Below are positions 1 through 5,036 of a DNA stretch of 5,789 nucleotides, in pieces. Below the pieces are notes generated by a model. The model was not told the origin of the DNA and did no database searches. It saw only the letters and a program-made list of their open reading frames with translations. Positions within the stretch are counted from its first letter, which is position 1, and each line of letters starts with the position of its first letter. This stretch comes from Lachnospiraceae bacterium UBA3774 (GTDB lineage Bacteria > Bacillota > Clostridia > Lachnospirales > Lachnospiraceae), in the NCBI GenBank assembly GCA_002369255.1, contig DFFO01000082.1, positions 1 to 5,789 of the forward strand. Reading direction: 5' to 3'. The position numbers and the translations under genes are program-made.

Positions 1-29
1 GGTCAGGGGTTCGAGTCCCTTAGTGCCCA
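1..29 (+). tRNA. 3' end of a tRNA gene (partial, isotype not determinable)
   Basis: The first 29 bases fold as the T-arm and acceptor 3' strand of a tRNA. The T-stem is 5-9 paired with 17-21, around the loop TTCGAGT (10-16). The acceptor strand AGTGCCC (22-28) is followed by discriminator A at 29, and CCA is not encoded. The anticodon lies upstream of the window, so the isotype cannot be read. The complementary 5' acceptor would be GGGCACT; C at tRNA position 70 excludes the G3:U70 pair that marks alanine tRNAs. A terminator hairpin follows at once. Confidence 0.88.
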
Positions 30-36
30 CTATCAC

Positions 37-72
37 AAAAGCCCTTTGAAACAGACAGTTTCGGGGCTTTTT
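37..72 (+). terminator. Rho-independent terminator of the upstream tRNA
   Basis: AAAAGCCC (37-44) pairs with GGGCTTTT (64-71), and inside it GAAAC (48-52) pairs with GTTTC (58-62) around a 5-nt loop. A run of five T ends the hairpin on the plus strand, eight bases after the tRNA end. The complementary strand also ends the stem in TTTT, so the hairpin could act on leftward transcripts as a backup. Confidence 0.82.
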
Positions 73-127
73 GATTTGCAAAAAACGACAGGCAAACAGC
101 AAAAGCACAAAAACCAACAGCAAAACC

Positions 128-152
128 AACACGCGAAAAAAGCCTGCGTGTT
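128..152 (-). terminator. Probable terminator of the aldo/keto reductase transcript
   Basis: AACACGC (128-134) and GCGTGTT (146-152) form a perfect 7-bp stem with an 11-nt loop. It begins five bases past the stop codon of the leftward aldo/keto reductase gene. On the minus strand the stem is followed by GGTTTTGCTGTTGGTTTTT, a T-rich but interrupted tail, so it is a moderate rather than strong intrinsic terminator. The hairpin at 37-72 lies further along the same transcript. Confidence 0.6.
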
Positions 153-156
153 ATTA

Positions 157-684
157 TTATCTTACCATGAATTTTCGCACGGCTCCGGCTGCGACCTTGT
201 AAGGCCAAGGTCTGAGCGCTTTGTCCGCTTCTTTTAGCTTTTCCCTGATAGGTATTTGTTGAGGACAGTGCGACTCGCATTTTCCGCAGCCGACGCACAG
301 CGACGCATAGGCAGGCTCGATCCGCAGCGCATTTGTCTGCGCATACTCCGATCTGCCCGTCCATTTACTGTCCGAATACATCATATTGTAATAGTGAAAT
401 ATTCCGGGGATGTCCACTCCCTTTGGGCACGGCATGCAGTATCTGCAGCCCGTACATCCGACTTTTTCCGTTTCGGATATTATCTGCTTTATCTCCGAAA
501 TAAGAGCTTCTTCGTCCGCGGTAAGACAGCCTGGCACGGCGTTTTTTGCGGCATCGCAGTTTTCCGAGACCATCAAAAGGCTGTTCATCCCCGATAATAC
601 GCAGGTCACTTCCGGCTGATTCCAAAGCCATTTAAAAGCCAGCTGCGCCGCTTTTCCGGTCTCCGTTTCAGGTGCGCCGCTCAT
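157..684 (-). CDS. C-terminal part of frameshifted aldo/keto reductase, with two [4Fe-4S] motifs
   Basis: This 175-residue frame is the downstream piece of the aldo/keto reductase whose N-terminal part is at 696-1352; it is not an independent gene. Residues about 11-50 (AFKWLWNQPEVTCVLSGMNS, then VSEN) are the last strand and helix of the TIM barrel. The tail carries two ferredoxin-like motifs: C77-x2-C80-x2-C83-x2-C86-P and C130-x2-C133-x2-C136-x3-C140-P, each expected to bind one [4Fe-4S] cluster. Such tails are known in anaerobe aldo/keto reductases and probably pass electrons to or from the NAD(P)-dependent barrel; the substrate is unknown. The ATG at 684 has no ribosome binding site and lies inside the conserved reading frame, so separate translation is unlikely. 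A hairpin follows the TAA stop. Confidence 0.85.
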   Translation of the reverse strand: MSGAPETETGKAAQLAFKWLWNQPEVTCVLSGMNSLLMVSENCDAAKNAVPGCLTADEEALISEIKQIISETEKVGCTGCRYCMPCPKGVDIPGIFHYYNMMYSDSKWTGRSEYAQTNALRIEPAYASLCVGCGKCESHCPQQIPIREKLKEADKALRPWPYKVAAGAVRKFMVR

Positions 685-695
685 TTTTTGCGCAA

Positions 696-1352
696 TCAGT
701 GTTTTTGCCTTTTGGGGGAGCTTGTCAACGAGCTTTCCCCCCTGAGCGGTTCCATGATCATTACAGGGATGTTTTTTGCCGCCGCAGCCCTTAGGCCTCT
801 TTCACCCGCCTGCGAGCCGATATCGATATAATTGTACTGTATCTGGCAGAAATCCCAGTCAAAGTCATCAAGCACTCTGACAAAGCCTTCCGTATTCCCG
901 TGATATGAAAAACCGATATTTCTGATTTCGCCGGTTGCTTTTTTTCGAGAGATCCAGTCAAGGATGCCGAAGTGTTTCAACCTCTCCCACTGCGAAAAAT
1001 CCGTAATATGATGCATCAGATAATAATCGATATAATCCGTGCGAAGTCTTCTTTTTTCTTCATCAAAAAACCTGTCAATATCACCGGCTTTTTTCAGAAG
1101 GTACTGCGGCAGCTTTGCGGCAATATTGACTTTTTCGCGGATTTTGTTTTTTTCAAGGATGATTCCCAGCGCGTCTTCGCTGCCCGGATAAAGATAGGCT
1201 GTATCAAAATAGTTTACACCAAGGCCATATGCGGCCATAATTTCTTTTTCGGTCTTTTCCAGATCTATACCGGTCCCCTTTCGCGAAAAGCGCATGCAGC
1301 CGTAACCGAGCACGGAAACAGCATTATTGTTTTTATCGTTTCTGTATTGCAT
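696..1352 (-). CDS. N-terminal part of frameshifted aldo/keto reductase (TIM barrel)
   Basis: This frame encodes most of an NAD(P)H-dependent aldo/keto reductase barrel. The catalytic tetrad is visible: D50 and Y55 in FDTAYLYPGSED, K80 in IAAKLP, and H114 in YYLMHH. Further barrel signatures are GYGCMRF near the start, GEIRNIGFSYHG, and NIPVMIMEPLRG near the break. After PLRG the frame departs from the family and stops after a spurious tail of about 14 residues. Adding one base in the G run at 737-742 restores PLRGGKLVDKLP and joins the frame at 157-684, giving a 398-residue protein with two [4Fe-4S] motifs. The ATG is six bases after the stop of the flavin reductase-rubredoxin gene, with no clear ribosome binding site, so translation is probably coupled to that gene. 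It may be a pseudogene, a sequencing error or a slippage site. Confidence 0.88.
   Translation of the reverse strand: MQYRNDKNNNAVSVLGYGCMRFSRKGTGIDLEKTEKEIMAAYGLGVNYFDTAYLYPGSEDALGIILEKNKIREKVNIAAKLPQYLLKKAGDIDRFFDEEKRRLRTDYIDYYLMHHITDFSQWERLKHFGILDWISRKKATGEIRNIGFSYHGNTEGFVRVLDDFDWDFCQIQYNYIDIGSQAGERGLRAAAAKNIPVMIMEPLRGESSLTSSPKRQKH
737..742 (-). other. Frameshift site: G6 run in aldo/keto reductase gene
   Basis: The minus strand reads CTC AGG GGG GAA here and runs to a TGA at 698-696. With seven G instead of six it reads AGG GGG GGA AAG CTC GTT GAC, giving R-G-G-K-L-V-D as expected for this family, and stays open through to 157. A single missing base in a homopolymer therefore explains the split. 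A -1 slip of the P-site GGG codon would give the same product, so slippage is possible, but no evidence separates it from sequencing error or true mutation. Confidence 0.85.
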
Positions 1353-1358
1353 GGCTTT

Positions 1359-1982
1359 TTAAATATATATTTTTTCGAAATCGGAAGCCGGATGCTTGCA
1401 CCAGGGACAGATGAAATCTTCAGGGAGCTCTTCACCCTCATAAATATAACCGCATATCTTGCAGCGCCACGCAGGCTTTCCTTCCTGCTTTTCCTTAGCG
1501 GGATTTGGCTGCTCTTTTATATTATTCCGGTAATATTCATACGTGGCCGACGGCGCCTCATCAAGCACCTCCATATCGGTAACGTCGCAGATAAAAAGCG
1601 TATGCGTTCCAAGATCTGTTTCGGAGATTACTTTTCCTGAGATATAAGCATTTGTTCCTCTTGTGATATATGCTATGCCGTTTTTTGACAGAGCGCAGTC
1701 GGTGAAGCCGTCGAATTTATCAACGTCACGCCCGGATTGAAATCCGAAATGTTTAAAAAGATCAAAATCAGCCTTTTCGCTGAGGATAGATATATTAAAC
1801 TCCCGCGTTTTGACAAGCATTTCATGGGTATAATTTGTTTTATTTACTGCAAATGCAATACGTTTTGGATCGTCCGTTACCTGGATCGCCGTATTGGTAA
1901 TGCAGCCGTTTTGCCTGTCGCCCGTTTTTGCGGTGAGTACGAAAAGCCCGTAGGAAAATTTGTAGATTGCGTTGTTGTCCAT
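1359..1982 (-). CDS. Flavin reductase-rubredoxin fusion (high molecular weight rubredoxin type)
   Basis: Residues 1 to about 150 resemble the FMN-binding flavin reductase family (KFSYGLFVLTA, then NGCITNTAIQVT, and FNISILSEKADFDLFKHFGFQSGRD). A charged linker (about 150-170, KEQPNPAKEKQEGKP) leads to a C-terminal rubredoxin domain with C174-x2-C177-GY and C192-PW-C195, which should bind one iron. The last pair is followed by KH rather than the usual Gly. This architecture matches Hrb of Moorella, which passes electrons from NAD(P)H to the flavodiiron protein FprA for oxygen or nitric oxide detoxification. That role is inferred here, since no flavodiiron gene is in the window. An alternative is a general flavin-rubredoxin electron donor. 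The ATG has a strong AGGAGG (1988-1993) five bases upstream and its own promoter. The aldo/keto reductase follows after six bases. Confidence 0.88.
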   Translation of the reverse strand: MDNNAIYKFSYGLFVLTAKTGDRQNGCITNTAIQVTDDPKRIAFAVNKTNYTHEMLVKTREFNISILSEKADFDLFKHFGFQSGRDVDKFDGFTDCALSKNGIAYITRGTNAYISGKVISETDLGTHTLFICDVTDMEVLDEAPSATYEYYRNNIKEQPNPAKEKQEGKPAWRCKICGYIYEGEELPEDFICPWCKHPASDFEKIYI

Positions 1983-2005
1983 ATTTGCCTCCTGCGTTTT
2001 TTTCG

Positions 2006-2034
2006 ATTATATGATATCGCTGCGCAAAAATAAA
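2006..2034 (-). promoter_or_regulatory. Promoter of the flavin reductase-rubredoxin gene
   Basis: On the minus strand a perfect -10 TATAAT (2011 to 2006) lies 17 bp from a weak -35 TTTATT (2034 to 2029, three of six consensus bases). It sits between the iscU stop and the strong ribosome binding site of the next gene. No hairpin separates iscU from this promoter, so the downstream pair may also receive read-through from iscSU. Confidence 0.6.
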
Positions 2035-2065
2035 GCTGCGGAAGTTAATTTTTTAGCCAAGACCT

Positions 2066-2452
2066 CTATTCGGTTTTTTTGCCCGTCCTGCTCTCATAAT
2101 CATCGAGCGCAGCGTGAATAGCCTCCTCGGCAAGTACGGAACAATGCATTTTGTAATCGGGCAGTCCGTCAAGTGCCTCTGCTACTGCTTTGTTGGTCAG
2201 CTTGCGAACTTCTGAAAGCGGCTTACCCTTTATCAGTTCAGTCGCCATCGAGCTTGAAGCGATCGCGCTTCCGCACCCGAAAGTTTCAAACTTTACGTCG
2301 CTGACGGTATCATTGTCGATTTTCAAATACATCTTCATGATGTCGCCGCATTTTGCGTTTCCTACCTCGCCGACCGCGTCCGCGTCCTCTATCACGCCCA
2401 CGTTTCTCGGATTTCTGAAGTGGTCCATTACTTTTTCACTATATAAAGCCAT
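2066..2452 (-). CDS. iscU: Fe-S cluster assembly scaffold protein IscU/NifU N-terminal type
   Basis: The 128-residue product is the scaffold on which IscS-derived sulfur and iron form [2Fe-2S] and [4Fe-4S] clusters in the cytoplasm. It starts with the family signature YSEKVMDHFRNPRNVG. The three cluster cysteines are present: C35 in NAKCGD (with D37), C60 in FGCGSAIASSS, and C104 in MHCSVLAEEAI. Length and end are normal for the short IscU form, without NifU C-terminal domains. GGAGG (2460-2464) sits 7 nt before the ATG, and only 16 bases separate it from iscS, so the two form an operon driven by the promoter at 3689-3717. Genes for HscA, HscB, ferredoxin and MnmA, found near iscU in other bacteria, do not follow here. 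Confidence 0.95.
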   Translation of the reverse strand: MALYSEKVMDHFRNPRNVGVIEDADAVGEVGNAKCGDIMKMYLKIDNDTVSDVKFETFGCGSAIASSSMATELIKGKPLSEVRKLTNKAVAEALDGLPDYKMHCSVLAEEAIHAALDDYESRTGKKTE

Positions 2453-2468
2453 ATCTGATCCTCCGCTA

Positions 2469-3659
2469 TCATAAAATAAACTGCAGTTTTCCGGCGTTTA
2501 AATCTCTCCATACCGGAGAAAAACCGCGCAAATATTCGACCGTTTCTTTTACTGCCTTTATCGCCGCGTCAAGCTCCTCTTTTGTGGTCTCTTCGCTCAA
2601 AGAAAGCCGCAGAGAGCCGTGTGCAACGTCATGGACTCTGCCTATAGCAAGCAGTACGTGGCTCGGGTCAAGCGAGCCGGAAGTACAGGCGCTGCCGGAC
2701 GAAGCGCAGATACCTTTGTCGTCAAGGAGCAGGAGCAGCGACTCTCCCTCAATTCCTTCAAAGCAGAAATTCACGTTTGAGGGCAAACGCTTTTTTGCGT
2801 CGCCGTTCAGCGCACTGTGCGGGATACCGCTAAGGCCTTTTATCAGATAATCGCGAAGAGCAGTGAGCTTTTTTGCATTTTCCTTCATACCTGCCTCCGC
2901 TTCCTTAAGTGCGACCGCCATAGCGGAGATTGCCGGCACGTTCTCGGTTCCGGCGCGTTTTCCTCTTTCCTGTGCGCCGCCCTCAATGAGGTTTGAAACG
3001 ATTATGCCTTTTCTAACATACAAAAAACCTATACCCTTCGGCCCGTGAAACTTGTGTGCGGAAGCCGAAAGCATGTCGATATTTTCAGCTTTGACGTCAA
3101 TCGGAACATGTCCCACCGCCTGTACGGCGTCGGTATGAAACAAAACGCCTTTTTCCTTACATATCGCGCCTATTTCAGAGACAGGCTGCAAAGTGCCGAT
3201 CTCGTTGTTCGCATACATTACAGTGACCAGACAGGTATCGTCTCTGATCGCTTTTTTGACGTCTTCTTTATTTACAATTCCTTCTTTTGAAACAGGAAGC
3301 TCCGTAATCTCAAAGCCCTCGTTTTTCAGACGCCTGAGCGCATGCAGCACTGCGTGATGCTCAATGGCCGAAGTGACGATATGCATTTTCCCTTTGCGTT
3401 TTCCGATAGCTGCCGCTGTGATTATAGCCTGATTGTCGGCTTCGCTTCCTCCCGAGGTGAAATATATTTCCTTCGGAGAAGCATTTATCACCCCTGCTAT
3501 CTCCTCGCGTGCTTTTTCTATTATCTCCTTTGCCTGCTGTCCTACTGTATAAAGGCTTGACGGATTTCCGTAATAATCATTCATGCAGCGCGTCATTTCT
3601 TTTATCGCAGCCTCTGACATCTTCGTGGTAGCGGCATTATCAAGATATATTTTGTCCAA
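2469..3659 (-). CDS. iscS: Cysteine desulfurase IscS/NifS, TTG start
   Basis: A PLP-dependent cysteine desulfurase, 396 residues from the TTG start. It converts cysteine to alanine and hands persulfide sulfur to IscU, and often to tRNA thiolation enzymes. Visible motifs are the N-terminal DKIYLDNAATT, EHHAV (PLP stacking His), HTDAVQAVGH (D177, Q180), SASAHKFHGPKG (PLP-binding K203) and SSGSACTSGS (catalytic C325 on the mobile loop). The ATG at 3677 would add six residues, but GGGAGG (3667-3672) lies inside that extension, 7 nt before TTG 3659. The expected transcription start, about 3682, also leaves no leader for the ATG. The family normally begins with KKIYLDNAATT, which agrees with TTG. 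The protein ends in an extra tail (VWRDLNAGKLQFIL) beyond the usual end. It belongs to the Isc/NifS class rather than SufS, judged by the SGSAC loop and its iscU partner. Confidence 0.95.
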   Translation of the reverse strand: MDKIYLDNAATTKMSEAAIKEMTRCMNDYYGNPSSLYTVGQQAKEIIEKAREEIAGVINASPKEIYFTSGGSEADNQAIITAAAIGKRKGKMHIVTSAIEHHAVLHALRRLKNEGFEITELPVSKEGIVNKEDVKKAIRDDTCLVTVMYANNEIGTLQPVSEIGAICKEKGVLFHTDAVQAVGHVPIDVKAENIDMLSASAHKFHGPKGIGFLYVRKGIIVSNLIEGGAQERGKRAGTENVPAISAMAVALKEAEAGMKENAKKLTALRDYLIKGLSGIPHSALNGDAKKRLPSNVNFCFEGIEGESLLLLLDDKGICASSGSACTSGSLDPSHVLLAIGRVHDVAHGSLRLSLSEETTKEELDAAIKAVKETVEYLRGFSPVWRDLNAGKLQFIL

Positions 3660-3666
3660 CTTTGTT

Positions 3667-3672
3667 CCTCCC
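3667..3672 (-). promoter_or_regulatory. Ribosome binding site that fixes the iscS TTG start
   Basis: GGGAGG on the minus strand, with seven bases to TTG at 3659. No comparable site precedes the ATG at 3677, only CAAGGCGTATT. This site decides the start of iscS. Confidence 0.8.
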
Positions 3673-3688
3673 TTCATAATACGCCTTG

Positions 3689-3717
3689 ATTATATTCATA
3701 TTTACCTACTATGTCAA
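3689..3717 (-). promoter_or_regulatory. Consensus promoter of iscS-iscU
   Basis: On the minus strand a perfect -35 TTGACA (3717 to 3712) and a perfect -10 TATAAT (3694 to 3689) are separated by exactly 17 bp. Transcription should start near 3682, giving a leader of about 23 nt to TTG 3659. A promoter this strong would need restraint, consistent with the overlapping palindrome. Confidence 0.9.
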
Positions 3718-3723
3718 TAGGTA
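3703..3723. promoter_or_regulatory. Palindromic operator, probable Rrf2/IscR site
   Basis: TACCTA (3703-3708), nine bases, then TAGGTA (3718-3723) make a 21-bp dyad with perfect 6-bp arms. It covers the -35 and part of the spacer of the iscS promoter, so a bound protein would block RNA polymerase. The adjacent divergent gene encodes an IscR-type Rrf2 regulator, the natural candidate to bind it. The site is shorter than the 25-bp E. coli IscR type 1 site, and the assignment is inferred from position and symmetry. Confidence 0.65.
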
Positions 3724-3733
3724 TAAAATCATC

Positions 3734-3762
3734 TTTAAAATTTATTCACCCTGTTATATAAT
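3734..3762 (+). promoter_or_regulatory. Promoter of the Rrf2 regulator-sirtuin operon
   Basis: TTTAAA (3734-3739, four of six consensus bases) and a perfect TATAAT (3757-3762) are 17 bp apart. The ribosome binding site AAGGAGG (3775-3781) stands five bases before the ATG at 3787. The inverted repeat TTATAT (3754-3759) / ATATAA (3768-3773) overlaps the -10 and could be an autoregulatory site. Confidence 0.72.
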
Positions 3763-3786
3763 AGGCAATATAAGAAGGAGGCCAAA

Positions 3787-4188
3787 ATGATCTCTACAAA
3801 AGGACGCTACGCTCTCCGCATAATGACTGATCTTGCGGAGCATACAGACGGTAATTATATTCCCCTAAAAGATATTGCGCAAAGACAGGGCATCTCAAAA
3901 AAATATCTTGAGATCATTGTCAGAGATCTCGTTTCCGGGGGGCTTGTCTTTGGCATCAGCGGAAAAGGCGGCGGCTACAGACTTTGCAGAAAGCCCGAAG
4001 AATACTCCGTCGGCGAGATCCTTGAGCTGACTGAAGGGCCTCTTGCAAGCGTCGCCTGTCTTCTCGGCGACAAAAATACCTGCCCAAGAGCGGCCGACTG
4101 TCAGACTCTCCCGATGTGGTCTGAGTTTGATAAGATGGTCCATGATTTCTTTTTCGGCAAAAAACTGACCGAACTTATAGCAAAATGA
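3787..4188 (+). CDS. iscR: Rrf2-family transcriptional regulator, IscR-like Fe-S sensor
   Basis: A 133-residue winged-helix regulator of the Rrf2 family. It begins with the family signature MISTKGRYALRIMTDLA. The recognition helix region is IAQRQGISKKYLEIIVRDL (about 30-48), followed by the wing SGKGGGYRL (58-66). Three cysteines at 91, 99 and 105 (CLLGDKNTC, then PRAADC) sit where IscR carries its [2Fe-2S] cluster (C92, C98, C104 in E. coli), so it probably senses Fe-S status. It is transcribed divergently from iscS-iscU, and a palindrome overlaps the iscS promoter, so feedback repression of iscSU is the likely role. A CymR-like cysteine-metabolism regulator is less likely because CymR lacks the cysteine triad. 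The gene overlaps the sirtuin gene by ATGA. Confidence 0.9.
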   Translation: MISTKGRYALRIMTDLAEHTDGNYIPLKDIAQRQGISKKYLEIIVRDLVSGGLVFGISGKGGGYRLCRKPEEYSVGEILELTEGPLASVACLLGDKNTCPRAADCQTLPMWSEFDKMVHDFFFGKKLTELIAK

Positions 4189-4949
4189 GCGAAAATTTTT
4201 CAGACAAAAAAATCGAAACCCTAAAGAACCTCATATCACAAAGCGATAATATCGTTTTTTTCGGCGGAGCCGGCGTTTCCACCGAAAGCGGCGTTCCTGA
4301 TTTTCGCAGCAAAGACGGCCTTTATAATCAGCATGATATCCGTTTTGACAAATACAATCCCGAATATCTGCTCAGTCACAGCTGTCTTGTCAACGAACCC
4401 GAGGTGTTTTTTGAATTTTACAGACAAAAAATGGACGCCCGTAAAGCAGCTCCCAACGCCGCCCACCTGGCGCTTGCCAGGCTCGAAGCAGCGGGGAAGC
4501 TCAAAGCGGTAGTTACGCAAAACATCGACGGTCTTCACCAAAAAGCCGGCAGTAAAGTCGTTTACGAAATACACGGAACTACAAACCGCAATTATTGCAT
4601 GCGCTGCGGAAAGCCTTATCCGGCTAATCATATTTATGAGTCAAAAGAAAAAATCCCCCGCTGTGATTGCGGAGGAATCATCAGATGCGACGTCACTCTT
4701 TATGAGGAGCAATTGCCCGGCGAGGCGGTGGAAGGTGCGATCAAAGCCATTTCCCGCGCCGATTTGCTGATCATTGGCGGAACTTCCCTGACGGTTTATC
4801 CCGCGGCGTCATATATTCATTATTTCAGAGGGAAGCACCTTGTGATCATAAACCGCGACCATCTCCCATATCTTCTTGATCCTGAAAATGACCTTGAAAT
4901 AAACGCGCCCATCGGACGCGTGCTCGGAAAATGTACAGGGATCATTTAA
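4185..4949 (+). CDS. cobB: NAD-dependent protein deacylase, Sir2 family (sirtuin)
   Basis: A 254-residue sirtuin, normal for a compact bacterial enzyme. It removes acyl groups from lysines using NAD, forming nicotinamide and O-acyl-ADP-ribose. Motifs in order: GGAGVSTESGVPDFRS (27-42, NAD-binding), TQNIDGLHQKAG (111-122), EIHGT with catalytic H130, zinc ligands C138-x2-C141 and C160-x-C162, and GGTSLTVYPAA. The Tyr-x-x-Arg pair that marks desuccinylases such as E. coli CobB appears as Y79 and K82, so deacetylation is the safer prediction. Oddities are RCDVTLYEE in place of the usual RPDV and a one-residue-shorter second zinc pair. Its ATG overlaps the stop of the Rrf2 gene (ATGA), so it is translationally coupled to it. 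The symbol is by family only. Confidence 0.93.
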   Translation: MSENFSDKKIETLKNLISQSDNIVFFGGAGVSTESGVPDFRSKDGLYNQHDIRFDKYNPEYLLSHSCLVNEPEVFFEFYRQKMDARKAAPNAAHLALARLEAAGKLKAVVTQNIDGLHQKAGSKVVYEIHGTTNRNYCMRCGKPYPANHIYESKEKIPRCDCGGIIRCDVTLYEEQLPGEAVEGAIKAISRADLLIIGGTSLTVYPAASYIHYFRGKHLVIINRDHLPYLLDPENDLEINAPIGRVLGKCTGII

Positions 4950-5036
4950 TATGATTTATTGCACCCGGTATGCCGCGACAACAAACCTGTACGTCAACTG
5001 CCTTTGCGGACGCATTTTTCGGGATCATGGAATATA

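Noticed and set aside
972..1640. Long plus-strand open frame of 222 codons
   Set aside because: It lies antisense to the aldo/keto reductase and flavin-rubredoxin genes, both of which have clear family motifs; no ribosome binding site or known domain supports it.
2019..2041. Possible hairpin between iscU and the flavin-rubredoxin gene (GCTGCG twice)
   Set aside because: The two copies are direct, not inverted, repeats, so no stem forms; not a terminator.
4236..4631. Minus-strand open frame of 131 codons inside the sirtuin gene
   Set aside because: It is a shadow of the sirtuin coding sequence, which carries all the Sir2 motifs.
5004..5019. TGCGGACGCATTTTT as a terminator after the sirtuin
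   Set aside because: The stem is only four pairs around a two-base loop, too small to fold.
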